Notes: generated by a model from the sequence alone, not told the origin. Numbered from the stretch's first letter, positions 16,847 through 26,413 are shown. The stretch is DNA of 64,000 nt from Herbidospora solisilvae (GCF_009901565.1 NZ_WXEW01000002.1:786565-850564); one strand, 5' to 3'. Numbers and translations are program-made.

Positions 16847-17800
16847 ATGCGTCTCCTGTTACCCGCCGTCCTGCTCGCCTCCGTGCTCCCGGCGGCGCCG
16901 GCCCAGGCGGCGGCCGTCCAGGTCATCGGCAAGGGAACCCCCGAGAGCTGCACCTCCCAGGCGGTCGTGAACGCCGTGGCGAAGGGCGGCACCATCCGGT
17001 TCGCGTGCGGGCCGAAGCCGGTCACGATCAAGATGACCGCCACCGCGAAGGTCCGCAACACCAGCCGCGACGTCGTCATCGACGGCGGCGGCAAGGTCAC
17101 CCTCAGCGGCATGGGCAAACGCCGCATCCTCTACATGAACACCTGCGACCGGGCCCAGGTGTGGACCACCTCCCACTGCCAGGACCAGGCCACCCCGCGC
17201 CTGACCATCAAGAACATCGGCTTCGCCGACGGGAACTCCATCGGACAGCGCGCCGAGGGCGGCGGCGGTGGCGCGGTCTTCGTCCGGGGCGGCCGCCTGT
17301 CGGTCAGCAACGCCACCTTCACCCGCAACCGCTGCGAGGCGAGCGGCCCCGACCTGGGCGGCGCGGCCATCCGCGTGCTCGACCAGTACCGGGACCTGCC
17401 CGTCACCGTCAGGAAGAGCCGGTTCACCGACGGCACGTGCGCCAACGGCGGCGCGCTGAGCAGCATCGGCGTCTCGTGGGTGGTCGTCGACAGCGTCTTC
17501 ACCGGCAACCGCGCGACCGGCACGGGCGCGAACCCGGCCCGCAGCGGCAAACCGGGCGGCGGCAGCGGCGGCGCCCTCTACATGGACGGCAACCTCTTCA
17601 CCGTCAAGATCAGCGGCTCCACCATCCAGAACAACCGCGCCAACGAGGGCGGCGGCGCGATCTTCTTCGTCAGCAACGACAACACCGGCACCCTGCACAT
17701 CACGAAGTCGAAGCTCCGCAACAACCCGAGCCTCGGCTTCGAGACCTCCGGCTTCCCCGGCATCTTCTTCAAGGGCAAGGGCAAACCGATCGTTAGTTGA
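16847..17800 (+). CDS. secreted right-handed parallel beta-helix protein
   Basis: 317 residues with signal peptide MRLLLPAVLLASVLPAAPAQA. The mature part carries repeated short turns such as DVVIDGGGKVTL, GGGGGAVFVRGGRL, VSNATFTRNR, NGGALSSIG and NEGGGAIFFV, the pattern of pectate-lyase-like and polymorphic-membrane-protein-like beta-helices. No pectate lyase catalytic Arg/Asp set is obvious, so a structural or adhesion role is as likely as an enzymatic one. It is downstream of the lectin-like gene, both secreted. Confidence 0.85.
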   Translation: MRLLLPAVLLASVLPAAPAQAAAVQVIGKGTPESCTSQAVVNAVAKGGTIRFACGPKPVTIKMTATAKVRNTSRDVVIDGGGKVTLSGMGKRRILYMNTCDRAQVWTTSHCQDQATPRLTIKNIGFADGNSIGQRAEGGGGGAVFVRGGRLSVSNATFTRNRCEASGPDLGGAAIRVLDQYRDLPVTVRKSRFTDGTCANGGALSSIGVSWVVVDSVFTGNRATGTGANPARSGKPGGGSGGALYMDGNLFTVKISGSTIQNNRANEGGGAIFFVSNDNTGTLHITKSKLRNNPSLGFETSGFPGIFFKGKGKPIVS

Positions 17801-17819
17801 CCCCCTAAAACCGCTTTTC

Positions 17820-17838
17820 TCCGTTACGGCTCCCGCCC
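17820..17838 (+). repeat. 19-bp 3'-flanking element, copy 2
   Basis: TCCGTTACGGCTCCCGCCC, identical to the element downstream of polX (1509-1527), again shortly after a stop codon and in the sense orientation of the gene. Confidence 0.6.
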
Positions 17839-17999
17839 ACCCCGGCACCGCCCGCCGCCCGGCCTCCCGCCGCACCCGGCGCGAACCGGCCGCGCGGTGA
17901 GCGGCCGTCGACGAGCAACTCAGACCACCCGAAAAAGCAGGGGCTTCACCCGCCAGACCCGGTCATGAACAGCCGAGACGACCGACCGGAACACGAAGA

Positions 18000-18025
18000 T
18001 GGCCGGACCCCCCGAGGTCCGGCCA
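18000..18025 (-). terminator. 10-bp hairpin after the GH30 gene
   Basis: TGGCCGGACC pairs perfectly with GGTCCGGCCA around CCCCGA, 25 bp beyond the stop codon of the leftward GH30 gene; it could also stop transcripts from the beta-helix gene. Confidence 0.75.
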
Positions 18026-18049
18026 CCCCTTCACTCCCCATTCAGATGG

Positions 18050-19921
18050 CTATGCGTTCCATTTCTGGTTGGCCGCGCCCGTGCAGGTCCAGATCTGGAG
18101 CCTGGTCCCGTCGGCGCTGGAGTTGCCCGTCGCGTCGGCGCACTTGCCGGACACAGGGTTCACCAGGTCCTGGCCCGAGGTGTACGTCCACTGCTGGTTG
18201 GCCGTCCCGCCGCACGTCCACAACTGGAGTTGCGCGCCGTTGGCGGTGCTCTGGCCGGTCACGTCGAGGCACTTGCCGAAGGCGCGGATGGTGCCGTCGC
18301 CGGGGCGGGTCCACTGCTGGGCGGCGGTGCCGTTGCAGGTGTAGAGCTGCACGGCCGCGCCGTTGGCCGTGCTGGCCCCGGCCACGTCGATGCACTTGCC
18401 GCCCAGTCCGGTGATCTGACCCGTCGTGCCGCCTCCGCCGCCGCTCTGGGTGCCGGTCCAGGTAAAGGTCGCGGTGGTCCGGGCAGGGAGGGTGTAGGTG
18501 AAGGCCTGGCCGCCCCAGTTGACGCGGACCGACTGCGCCGACGTGGTGCCGTTGTGGGCGATCAGGGCCTTGGAGCCGTCGGTGTTCTTCCAGGCGACGT
18601 TCTGGACGGTGCCGTTGGCGGTCGAGTCGATGCGGGCCGCGCCGGGCTTGACGAACTTGGTCAGGTGGCCGGTCGTGTAGTACTCGATCGTGTTGTCCAC
18701 CTGCCCGGCGCGGGCGCCGCCCTCCTGGACGGTGACCAGGCCGGTGCAGACGTCGCAGCCGCCGTTGTGCGGGCCCATCGACTGGTTGAGGGCGAGCGAC
18801 CACTTCACGATGCTCTTCGACCAGTTGCGGGTGTAGTTCACGATGTCGGACATGTCTTCGTTGTGCTGGTTGCCGATCCAGGTGCCGCCCGAGTGCTCGG
18901 TCGAGAACTGGTTCACGTTCGGGTACTGGTTGTGCACCTGCGTGCCGACGTTGGGGTCGCCGAAGTAGCCGTGCCAGGCGATGCCGGCGAAGAGGGGGTC
19001 GTTGCGGACCGCCGGGTCGGCCAGCAGGCCGGCGCCGATCTGGTTGTAGTCGCCGTAGTTCCAGTCGTGCACCATCACCTTGGTGGTGATGCCGGCCGCG
19101 CGGAAGGCCGGGTAGATGTGGTTCTTGGTCAGCTCGACCAGGCCGGAGGAGTTCCAACTCATGCCGGGGTAGTTCATCGCGGTCGGGTTGCCCGCCTGGC
19201 AGCAGTTGGGCTCGTTCTGCACCGAGACGTAGTCGACCGGCACGCCGATGGCCTGGTAGCTCTGGATGTACTTGACGAAGTACTGGGCGTACATCGAGTA
19301 GTACTCCGAGCGGAGCCAGCCCATCTGGTCCATCCGGCCGTTGTCCTTCATCCACCCGGGGGCGCTCCACGGCACGCCCTTCACCCGGAGTTGCGGGTTG
19401 AGCTGCTTGGCCTGCTGGGTGAGCAGGCGCACGTTGGTGTCGTAGCCGTTGGCGCCGAAGTCGTTGAGGTTGCAGCAGGTGTCGTCGAGCGAGACGTTGC
19501 CGGGCCTGGACAGGTCGGAGGCCCCGATCGGGTTGCGCACGAACGACAGGCCGATGCCGTCGACCGGGTGGAACAGGCGGCGCATCACCGCGTCGCGGGT
19601 GGCCGCGCTGATCGCGCCGCCGCGGAACAGGTGGGCGGTGGTGTCGGTGATCGACGCGCCGCCGCCCTCGAAGGTCTGGTAGGTCGTGTTCTCGTTGACC
19701 GTGATCGTGTGGGTGGCCCCACCGGCGGTGGTGCCGAAGGTGACGGGCGACTGCTGCTGGAGGCCGCGGGTGACGTTCCGGCCGCCGCCGTCGGAGGTGG
19801 TGGTGAGCCAGATGTTGACGGTCTCGTTGGCGGCGTACGCGGCGGGAGTGGCCGTCATCAGGGCCGCGGTGGTGACGAGGGCGGCGCCGATCGCGACGGC
19901 CCGGCGAAGGGGAGGTAACAC
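18050..19921 (-). CDS. secreted glycoside hydrolase family 30-like enzyme with C-terminal CBM13
   Basis: 623 residues from GTG at 19921, preceded by AAAGGA. A signal peptide ends near TPAAYA-A. The GH30 barrel follows (FEGGGASITD near 85, VPWSAPGWMKDNG near 184), with the acid/base Glu237 in VSVQNEPN and the nucleophile Glu342 in QFSTEHSGG. After a beta-sandwich part and a Gly linker, a ricin-type CBM13 (about 495-623) carries three QxW repeats (QQW, QQW, QKW). GH30 members cut beta-1,6-glucan, xylan or glucosylceramide; the double Cys segments (DTCCNL, PNCCQ) suggest disulfides. A LacI regulator gene lies just upstream in the same direction. Confidence 0.92.
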   Translation of the reverse strand: MLPPLRRAVAIGAALVTTAALMTATPAAYAANETVNIWLTTTSDGGGRNVTRGLQQQSPVTFGTTAGGATHTITVNENTTYQTFEGGGASITDTTAHLFRGGAISAATRDAVMRRLFHPVDGIGLSFVRNPIGASDLSRPGNVSLDDTCCNLNDFGANGYDTNVRLLTQQAKQLNPQLRVKGVPWSAPGWMKDNGRMDQMGWLRSEYYSMYAQYFVKYIQSYQAIGVPVDYVSVQNEPNCCQAGNPTAMNYPGMSWNSSGLVELTKNHIYPAFRAAGITTKVMVHDWNYGDYNQIGAGLLADPAVRNDPLFAGIAWHGYFGDPNVGTQVHNQYPNVNQFSTEHSGGTWIGNQHNEDMSDIVNYTRNWSKSIVKWSLALNQSMGPHNGGCDVCTGLVTVQEGGARAGQVDNTIEYYTTGHLTKFVKPGAARIDSTANGTVQNVAWKNTDGSKALIAHNGTTSAQSVRVNWGGQAFTYTLPARTTATFTWTGTQSGGGGGTTGQITGLGGKCIDVAGASTANGAAVQLYTCNGTAAQQWTRPGDGTIRAFGKCLDVTGQSTANGAQLQLWTCGGTANQQWTYTSGQDLVNPVSGKCADATGNSSADGTRLQIWTCTGAANQKWNA

Positions 19922-20036
19922 CGTGATTCCTTTCGCGGTCCGCGGGACGCCGGCTGGCGGACCATGTAACAAATGAAACAGGAAAGAAACCTTGCTGTGC
20001 GCCACAGCACAACACGCACGGGAAAACCTGTCAAGG

Positions 20037-21065
20037 TCAGTGTGAAACAGATGGAACAGACGGGACCGGTCCAGTGGATCCCCGCACCACCAGCTCGGCG
20101 CCCAGCGAGACGTGCAGCGCCTCGACGGCCTGCCGGCCGAGGATCCGCATGAGCAGGGTGACCGCCGTTCGGCCCATCTCTTGCAGCGGCTGACGCACGG
20201 TCGTCAGCGCCGGGGTCGTCGCGCGGCTGACGTCGATGTCGTCGAACCCGGCGATCGACAGGTCGCCGGGGATCGACAGGCCGCGCTCGGCGGCGGCCCA
20301 CATGGCGCCGACGGCCATCTTGTCGTTGAACGCCACCAGCGCCGTCGGCCGCTCGGGCAGGTCGAGCAGTTCGGCCGCGGCGCGGTGGCCGTTGCGCGTG
20401 TTGGGCTCGACGACCGCCCGGGTCAGTTCAGGCGCGGGCAGCACGCCCGCCCCGGCCAGCGCGGCGGTGTAGCCGGCCAGGCGGGCCTCGGAGGCCAGCC
20501 ACTCGACCGGGCCGCCGATGATGCCGACCCGGCGGTGCCCCAGGCCCACCAGGTGGGACGTCACGGCCCGGCCCCCGGCGAAGTGGGCGGCCGACACGGC
20601 GGCCATGTCCTTGGCGGGCGGGGTGCGGGGGTCGACGACGACGAAGGGGAAGCCGCGATCGCGAAGCCGTACAAGAACCGACGGCTCCTCCGGAGGCAGG
20701 ATCAGGATCGCGCCCGCGATCCCTGAGCGGCCCGGCAGGGTGCCCAGCGTCTCGGCCGGCTGGGCGGCCTCGCCCGCGTTGAGGATCATCTGGCGGCCGT
20801 GCAGGTCGATGGTCTCGGCGACCGACGACACGATCAGGCCGAAGTAGTCGGTCAGCAGGTAGGGGCAGCGCACGAACACCGCCCCGGCGGCCTGCTCGGC
20901 GCGCGGCCGGGGCGCCTGGTCGCCGAGGCGGCCGACGGCGGCCAGCACCAGCTCACGGGTGTGCGGCGCGACGTTGGCCTGCCCGTTGAGCACGCGGGAG
21001 ACGGTGGCGATGGACAACCCGGTCGCCGCCGCGACGTCGCGGACCGTCGCCCTGTCTCTGGCCAT
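20037..21065 (-). CDS. LacI-family transcriptional regulator
   Basis: 342 residues from ATG at 21065 with GGAG five nt before it. The N-terminal LacI HTH (TVRDVAAATGLSIATVSRVL) and hinge are followed by a periplasmic-binding-like sugar domain (FAGGRAVTSHLVGLGHRRVG, FNDKMAVGAMWAAAERGL, GFDDIDVSRATTPALTTVRQ). It is placed 115 bp upstream of the GH30 gene and is very likely its repressor, responding to a breakdown sugar. It is divergent from the acetyltransferase gene. Confidence 0.93.
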   Translation of the reverse strand: MARDRATVRDVAAATGLSIATVSRVLNGQANVAPHTRELVLAAVGRLGDQAPRPRAEQAAGAVFVRCPYLLTDYFGLIVSSVAETIDLHGRQMILNAGEAAQPAETLGTLPGRSGIAGAILILPPEEPSVLVRLRDRGFPFVVVDPRTPPAKDMAAVSAAHFAGGRAVTSHLVGLGHRRVGIIGGPVEWLASEARLAGYTAALAGAGVLPAPELTRAVVEPNTRNGHRAAAELLDLPERPTALVAFNDKMAVGAMWAAAERGLSIPGDLSIAGFDDIDVSRATTPALTTVRQPLQEMGRTAVTLLMRILGRQAVEALHVSLGAELVVRGSTGPVPSVPSVSH

Positions 21066-21121
21066 ACCGTCTCCAATGAATTCGCAAGCCACCGACAAGC
21101 GGGCAATCCTATAAAAGAGCC

Positions 21122-22015
21122 ATGGAACTCACGCGGCCCAAACCGGCGGACGCCCAGGCGATCCACGCCCTGATCGCCGAACTCGACACGATCGTGGTCG
21201 GGCGGCCCGACTCCACCCTCGACGACATCGCCGACCTGCTCGTCGACCCCGACTTCGACCCGGCGACCGACGGCTGGCTCTGCTACGAGGACGGCCGCCT
21301 GACCGGCTTCGGCCAGGCGATGCGCAAGGGCCGCAGCGACGAGGTCATGCTCGACGTCCGCGCCCGCACCACCGCCGCGGCCGAGGCGTTGTGGGAGCGG
21401 GTCCTGGGCCGCTTCACCGGCGTCACCGCCGAGATCGGGGTGTACGCCCAGGACGCCGCCCAGCGGGAGGCCGTCGAGTCGCGCGGTTTCACCTACGCGA
21501 CGACCTTCCACCGCATGCGCATCGACCACCACGAGCAGCCCGAAGTGGTCTTCCTGCCCGGCGTGACCGTGGAGGCCGGCGCCTGGGACAAGGAGAGCAT
21601 GCTCCGCGACGTCCACGACGTACTGGAACGCGGCTTCGCCGAGCACTTCGGCGCCTACGAGCGCACCTACGACGAGTGGTACGAGTCGCGCGCGGCGTCC
21701 AGCTCCACCGACTGGGGCCAGATGCTGCTGGCCCGCCTGCATGGGAAACCGGCCGCAGCCCTCATGGGGACCGACAACTTCGTCCCCGACGAGAACTGCG
21801 GCTACGTCCAGCGGCTGGCCGTGCTGCCCGAACACCGCGGCCGTGGCCTCGGGAAACTGCTGCTCAGTCGGGCCTTCGCCGCCGACTTCCGGCGCGGGCG
21901 GGTCGGCACCATCCTCGACGTCGACACCAACAACGTGACGCCCGCGCTGGGGCTGTACACGTCGATGGGCATGCGGCCCTACATGGCCCTCGACATCTGG
22001 CGGGCCCGCCTCTAG
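21122..22015 (+). CDS. GNAT-family N-acetyltransferase, two-domain
   Basis: 297 residues with two GNAT folds. The first half is degenerate. The second has the acetyl-CoA loop RLAVLPEHRGRGLGKLLL (about 236-253) and the NVTPALGLYTSMGM segment. Acceptor unknown; the layout matches MshD-like and antibiotic-type GNATs, but nothing pins it down. TATAAA at 21110-21115 lies 6 nt before the ATG, so the mRNA may be leaderless. Its TAG stop shares CTAG with the stop of the convergent exporter gene. Confidence 0.87.
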   Translation: MELTRPKPADAQAIHALIAELDTIVVGRPDSTLDDIADLLVDPDFDPATDGWLCYEDGRLTGFGQAMRKGRSDEVMLDVRARTTAAAEALWERVLGRFTGVTAEIGVYAQDAAQREAVESRGFTYATTFHRMRIDHHEQPEVVFLPGVTVEAGAWDKESMLRDVHDVLERGFAEHFGAYERTYDEWYESRAASSSTDWGQMLLARLHGKPAAALMGTDNFVPDENCGYVQRLAVLPEHRGRGLGKLLLSRAFAADFRRGRVGTILDVDTNNVTPALGLYTSMGMRPYMALDIWRARL

Positions 22016-23334
22016 TCCTGAAGCCACCTGGCCGCGACGGCGGACGCGAACGCGGTCGCGGCCAGGCATACCATCGTGACCGAGATCGACCCGGTCGACA
22101 GGAACAGCGTCCCGAACGCGGCCACCCCCACGACCTGCCCGAGCTGCAGCATCATCGCGAGCAGGCCGCTGGCGTCCGGCGCGTCGGCGGGCGCCACCCG
22201 AGCCAGCGCGACCGTCATGAGCGGGCTGAACGCCCCCGCCATCCCGGCCCCGATCACCGCCAGCACGATCAGCAGGTACGGCAGCCCGTGCCCGCCTCCG
22301 GAGAACACCCCGGCCAGCGCGACCAGCCCGAGCCCCACCACCACGGAGGCCGACACGATCAGCCGCCGGTGCAGCCTGGCGGGGATGCGCTTCCAGTTGA
22401 TGCTCACCAGCCCGAACGCCCCCGCCATCGGCACGAAGGTCAGCCCCGCCCGGAGCGGGCTGTCGTGGAGGTCGTGCTGCAGGTGCAGGGCGTTGGAGAA
22501 CAGGAATCCGCCGTACACGGCCATCACCCCGAAGATCGCGACCCCTGCCGCCACGAGCCCGGGCACCCTGAGCAGCCGGCCGGGGATGAGCGGATGCGCG
22601 ACCCGGCGCTGGATCACCACGAACCCGGCGAAGACCAGCAAGCCCGCGATCATGACCGCCCAGCCGCGCTCCAGCACGAGCGGCACCACGACGAGGCTCG
22701 TCGCCAGCGACAGGGTGAGCAGCCCCGGCAGGTCGAGCCCCCGGCCGGGCTGGGGCTCGTCGGCGGGCAGATTCCTGGCCCCGAGCCAGAGCAGCGCCAA
22801 CCCGATGGGCACGTTGACCAGGAAGATCGGCCGCCACGAGGTGCCGAACAGGTCGAGCGTGACGAGCAGGCCGCCGAGGATCTGCCCGCCGACCGCCGCG
22901 AGAGAGATGACGGCCGCGTAGACGCCCAGCGCCCGCGCGCGGCCCGCCTGCGGAACGCCGACCTGGATGAGACTGAGCACCTGCGGCACCATCAGGGCGG
23001 CTCCCGCGCCCTGGAGCAGCCGGAAGGCGATGAGGGTGGCCGCCCCGGGCGCGATCCCGCACAGCAGCGACGCCACGGTGAACACGGCGAGCCCGGCGAG
23101 GAACCACCGGCGATACCCCGACCGCCCGCCGAGACGGGCGCCGGTGATGAGCAGCATCGCGTACGCGATCGTGTATCCGGCGACGATCAACTGGAGCTCG
23201 GCTCCGGACGCCGCGAGATCGGCCTGGATGGTGGGGGCGGCGACGTTGACGATCGACACGTCGAGGATCGCCATGAACTGACCGGTCAGGATGAGCCCCA
23301 GCAGAGGGCGCGACCGGGTTTCTACGAGGGACAT
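22012..23334 (-). CDS. MFS drug exporter, DHA2-type
   Basis: 440 residues, polytopic. Motif D1 is seen as ILDVSIVNVAAPTIQ, motif A as GARLGGRSGYRR, and the antiporter motif C region as AAVGGQILGGLL. The length suggests 12-14 membrane segments of the EmrB/QacA class, which export drugs or metabolites by proton exchange. It is divergent from an MmyB-type regulator gene across 71 bp holding two GCTTATCC repeats, the usual layout of a regulator and its target exporter. Confidence 0.92.
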   Translation of the reverse strand: MSLVETRSRPLLGLILTGQFMAILDVSIVNVAAPTIQADLAASGAELQLIVAGYTIAYAMLLITGARLGGRSGYRRWFLAGLAVFTVASLLCGIAPGAATLIAFRLLQGAGAALMVPQVLSLIQVGVPQAGRARALGVYAAVISLAAVGGQILGGLLVTLDLFGTSWRPIFLVNVPIGLALLWLGARNLPADEPQPGRGLDLPGLLTLSLATSLVVVPLVLERGWAVMIAGLLVFAGFVVIQRRVAHPLIPGRLLRVPGLVAAGVAIFGVMAVYGGFLFSNALHLQHDLHDSPLRAGLTFVPMAGAFGLVSINWKRIPARLHRRLIVSASVVVGLGLVALAGVFSGGGHGLPYLLIVLAVIGAGMAGAFSPLMTVALARVAPADAPDASGLLAMMLQLGQVVGVAAFGTLFLSTGSISVTMVCLAATAFASAVAARWLQD

Positions 23335-23354
23335 GCCCTGTATGGTGGCTCTGC

Positions 23355-23385
23355 GCTTATCCAGTTACTAAGAGCCTGCTTATCC
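23355..23385. promoter_or_regulatory. direct repeats GCTTATCC between exporter and regulator
   Basis: Two identical octamers at 23355-23362 and 23378-23385, 23 bp apart (about two helical turns), in the 71-bp divergent intergenic region. They are operator candidates for the adjacent MmyB-type regulator. Confidence 0.5.
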
Positions 23386-23405
23386 TGGTATTGGGGCTAC
23401 CACCT

Positions 23406-24245
23406 ATGGTCCGCCACGAACTCGCCGCCTTCCTGAAGAACCGCCGCTCCCGCATCTCCCCGGCCGACGTCGGCCTTCCGCCCGGCACCCGCCGCCGCAC
23501 CCCCGGCCTGCGCCGCGAGGAGGTCGCCCAGCTGGCCGGGGTGGGCGTGACCTGGTACACGTGGCTCGAACAGGGCCGCCCGATCAACGTCTCGGGCCAG
23601 GTCCTCGACGCCGTCGCCCGCACCCTGAAGCTCGACGCGGACGAGCGCGAGCACCTCTACCGCCTGGCCGACGTGCCCGGGGGAGTGGCCGGCGGCCCCG
23701 CCGACGACGAGCTCGACCAGGCCGTCCGCGACATCCTCGCCGGGCTCGACCCACTGCCCGCCGCCGTCTACAACGCCCGCTACGACGTGCTGGCCTGGAA
23801 CCAGGCGTACGCGGCGATCTTCTGCCGTATGGTGACGGTCCCCCGGTGCGAGCGCAACGCGCTCTGGCAGATGCTCATCGGGCCGTCGTGCTGCGCAGTG
23901 ATGATGAACCGCGAGGAGGAACTGCCTCAGATGGTGGCGACCTTCCGCGCGGCCTACGCCCGCCACCTCGGCGAACCGGCGTGGACGACCTTCATCGACC
24001 GGCTGACGGTGGAGAGCGCCGAGTTCGCCCGGATGTGGGCGACCCACGACGTGACCCGGTCGTGGCGGCGGACGAAGATCCTCAAGCATCCGGCGGTGGG
24101 CCTGCTGAACCTGGCCAGCACGAGCCTGGCACTGGGTTCCCCGGCCGAGTCGAGGGTCGTGGTGTACACGCCGGCCGACGACGCGAGCCGGGCCAACGTC
24201 CAGTGGCTCTACGAGCACAAACCGGGCCTCGACCACGACCACTGA
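23406..24245 (+). CDS. MmyB-type helix-turn-helix regulator
   Basis: 279 residues from the ATG at 23406 (an upstream TTG would add five residues). The XRE-type HTH signature TPGLRREEVAQLAGVGVTWY, then LEQGRPINVS, lies at about 35-65. The MmyB domain from about 105 (DPLPAAVYNARYDVLAWN) contains the conserved W-N pair and the terminal RVVVYTPAD strand. A regulator of the divergent exporter is the natural reading. It is the second such regulator in the window, with only the family signature in common with the one at 14758. Confidence 0.92.
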   Translation: MVRHELAAFLKNRRSRISPADVGLPPGTRRRTPGLRREEVAQLAGVGVTWYTWLEQGRPINVSGQVLDAVARTLKLDADEREHLYRLADVPGGVAGGPADDELDQAVRDILAGLDPLPAAVYNARYDVLAWNQAYAAIFCRMVTVPRCERNALWQMLIGPSCCAVMMNREEELPQMVATFRAAYARHLGEPAWTTFIDRLTVESAEFARMWATHDVTRSWRRTKILKHPAVGLLNLASTSLALGSPAESRVVVYTPADDASRANVQWLYEHKPGLDHDH

Positions 24246-24263
24246 GCGAGGCGGACGAGAAAA

Positions 24264-24291
24264 GGGCGGCCCCTGGGGAGAGGGGCCGCCC
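24264..24291. terminator. bidirectional 10-bp hairpin
   Basis: GGGCGGCCCC pairs perfectly with GGGGCCGCCC around TGGGGAGA, between the convergent regulator and metalloprotease genes. Confidence 0.8.
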
Positions 24292-24313
24292 TGGTCTCAC
24301 GTGAGCGGGATGA

Positions 24314-26413
24314 CTACCGGCCGACGGCCAGGCAGGTCGCCGTGGCCTTCTTCGTCGGGTCGCTCTCCGACGTCGCGGTCAGCTTGATCGTGCCCAGCAG
24401 GCTGCCGCCCTTGGCGCGGATCGCGTGGACCGGCACCGTCACCTTCTTGCCGAACTCGGCCGAGGTTAGGAAGTTCGGCACGTTGACCGACCAGCCCTTC
24501 CCGTCGACCGTGGTCGAGAGGCGGTACACGTCGCTCTTGGTGTAGGCCGAGACGTCCTCGGGGTGCGCGGCGGTCGAGGCCGCCGCCTTGCCCGTGTTCA
24601 TCAGCTGGAACTTGCAGGTCGCCATGCCGTCGCCCAGGGTCACCCCGGCGGCGGGGAGCACGCGCACGCCGCGCTTCTGCGGGCCCGAGCCGTCCAGCGA
24701 GCGCACGGCCACCTTGTAGGACAGGGTGCCGTCCTCGGCGCGCTTGAGGTCCAGGACGTAGAAGTGCAGGCGGTTGGCCTCGTCCTTGAACTCGTACTCC
24801 GAGCCCGAGTCGGCGCCGGCCTTGAACAGGGCGTCCGAGAGCTGGCGGTAGTCGCCGATCGTGATCGGGACGGCGGTGCCGTCGGGCAGGACGTAGTCGG
24901 TCATGCCGATGTCCTGCGGGTTGGCGTCGACGACCCACTCGAACGGCGCGGAGTCCTGGTCCTTGGTCTTGGCGATCAGGACGCCCGAGTCGGGCGTGAA
25001 CGAGTCGGCGCCCATGCGGTCGACGACCTCGACCGTGTAGTTGTTGTAGTTGCCGCCGTCGCACAGCGGGTCGGTCTGCCACTGGCAGGCGGGGGACTTG
25101 TCGCCGCTCTGGAAGGCGATGTTGACGCCCGACAGGCCCGTGGGGCCGGGCTGGACGACACGGGCGGTCACGTCGGCCACCACGAGGCCCGACTCGTCGA
25201 GCTGGTCACGGTTGAGGCGCAGCACGTTCTGCTCGTCGACCATGTTCAGCTTGATCTTGTTGCGCAGCATGTGCTGGGCGCCCATCGAGCCGCCGCCGGT
25301 CGGCGGGATCAGCCAGCGGCTGTGCGGGCCGCCGGGGCCGTTGAAGCTGCCGCGGCTGAGCATCTCCCAGATGCCGGTGTACGCCCGGCGTACCGGAACC
25401 CCATAGGGGTTGTTGTAGTTGTCGGCGATGCCGAAGATGTGCGACAGCTCGTGGGCGTACACGCCCATGCCCGAGCTCTCGGCCTGGACCGAGTCGACGC
25501 CGAAGCGGGCGTTCGGCCAGAAGGTCGAGCCGGCCTGCCAGGAGGTCCAGTCGACGTAGCGGGTGGCCGACCAGTTGGGCAGGGCCGGGTCGTCGGGACC
25601 GAACTCGTCGGTCACGTCCTCCTTGGTCGGGAACTTCATCATCCCGAACTCCTGCCAGGTCGACGACTCGTCCTGACCGGCGCTCAGGTAGAAGACGAAG
25701 TCGAACTGGTCGGCGACCTCCTGGCCGACGGCGTTCAGCCACGCCGTGTTGCCGTCGGTGCGCAGGTTCTTGTTGCAGGTGTCGCCGGCCGGGCACGCGG
25801 CCCGCTGGTACTCCAGCGCGTACTCGTGGTCCTTGCCCGGCATCTGGTAAGGCCCGAAGCCGGTGAGCTCGACGCCGATGCGGCCGCCCGAGTCCTCCAT
25901 CCAGTACTCGTGGATGGTGTGGCCCTTGTTCAGGTCGTTCGGGGTGTTCAGGAAGTCCTGGTAGAACTTGGCGACCTGCTCGCGCGGGATGTCGTGGGCC
26001 TGCGCCGACGGGTTCTTGAACACCGTCGAGCCCTGCGGCTGCGTCACGACGAACGGCTGGTTCGGGTAGTCGAGCAGGACCAGGGCGCCCTTGAAGGTGC
26101 GGTCGCTGCCCTTCACGCTCGGGTCGTTCCAGTTGGTGCCGGGAGGCTTCTTGTAGTCCGACCACGTCATGTGGTCGGGGTTCTCCCAGTTCTGCGGGTC
26201 GATCGGCTTCGGCATCTCCGCGTGACCGCCGAGCTTGCGCGTCATGGCGGCCGGCTCGTCCTGCTGCCAGGGCTGGGTCTGGGGCCAGTGGTCGTACCGC
26301 CACGGGGTCTCCGTGTCGGGGAGGGGTTCAGCGGCGAACGCTTGGGTGGCGTTCGCTAAGGCGAGGGGTGCGAGCAGCGCTGCCGCGACCAGCAGCCTGA
26401 GGGGGCGTTTCAT
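24314..26413 (-). CDS. secreted M6-family-like metalloprotease
   Basis: 699 residues with signal peptide (MKRPLRLLVAAALLAPLALA...AFA). The zinc motif HELSHIFGIAD (His321, Glu322, His325) is the HExxH of the immune-inhibitor-A (M6) type, with the downstream W-E-M-L-S-R-G segment (about 349-355) corresponding to the Met-turn. The N-terminal FKGALVLLDYPNQPF and the EYW-DSGG-IGVE segment also match M6 N-terminal domains. The C-terminal 250 residues are beta-rich (NEW3-like) and probably bind substrate or cell wall. It acts outside the cell. Confidence 0.87.
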   Translation of the reverse strand: MKRPLRLLVAAALLAPLALANATQAFAAEPLPDTETPWRYDHWPQTQPWQQDEPAAMTRKLGGHAEMPKPIDPQNWENPDHMTWSDYKKPPGTNWNDPSVKGSDRTFKGALVLLDYPNQPFVVTQPQGSTVFKNPSAQAHDIPREQVAKFYQDFLNTPNDLNKGHTIHEYWMEDSGGRIGVELTGFGPYQMPGKDHEYALEYQRAACPAGDTCNKNLRTDGNTAWLNAVGQEVADQFDFVFYLSAGQDESSTWQEFGMMKFPTKEDVTDEFGPDDPALPNWSATRYVDWTSWQAGSTFWPNARFGVDSVQAESSGMGVYAHELSHIFGIADNYNNPYGVPVRRAYTGIWEMLSRGSFNGPGGPHSRWLIPPTGGGSMGAQHMLRNKIKLNMVDEQNVLRLNRDQLDESGLVVADVTARVVQPGPTGLSGVNIAFQSGDKSPACQWQTDPLCDGGNYNNYTVEVVDRMGADSFTPDSGVLIAKTKDQDSAPFEWVVDANPQDIGMTDYVLPDGTAVPITIGDYRQLSDALFKAGADSGSEYEFKDEANRLHFYVLDLKRAEDGTLSYKVAVRSLDGSGPQKRGVRVLPAAGVTLGDGMATCKFQLMNTGKAAASTAAHPEDVSAYTKSDVYRLSTTVDGKGWSVNVPNFLTSAEFGKKVTVPVHAIRAKGGSLLGTIKLTATSESDPTKKATATCLAVGR

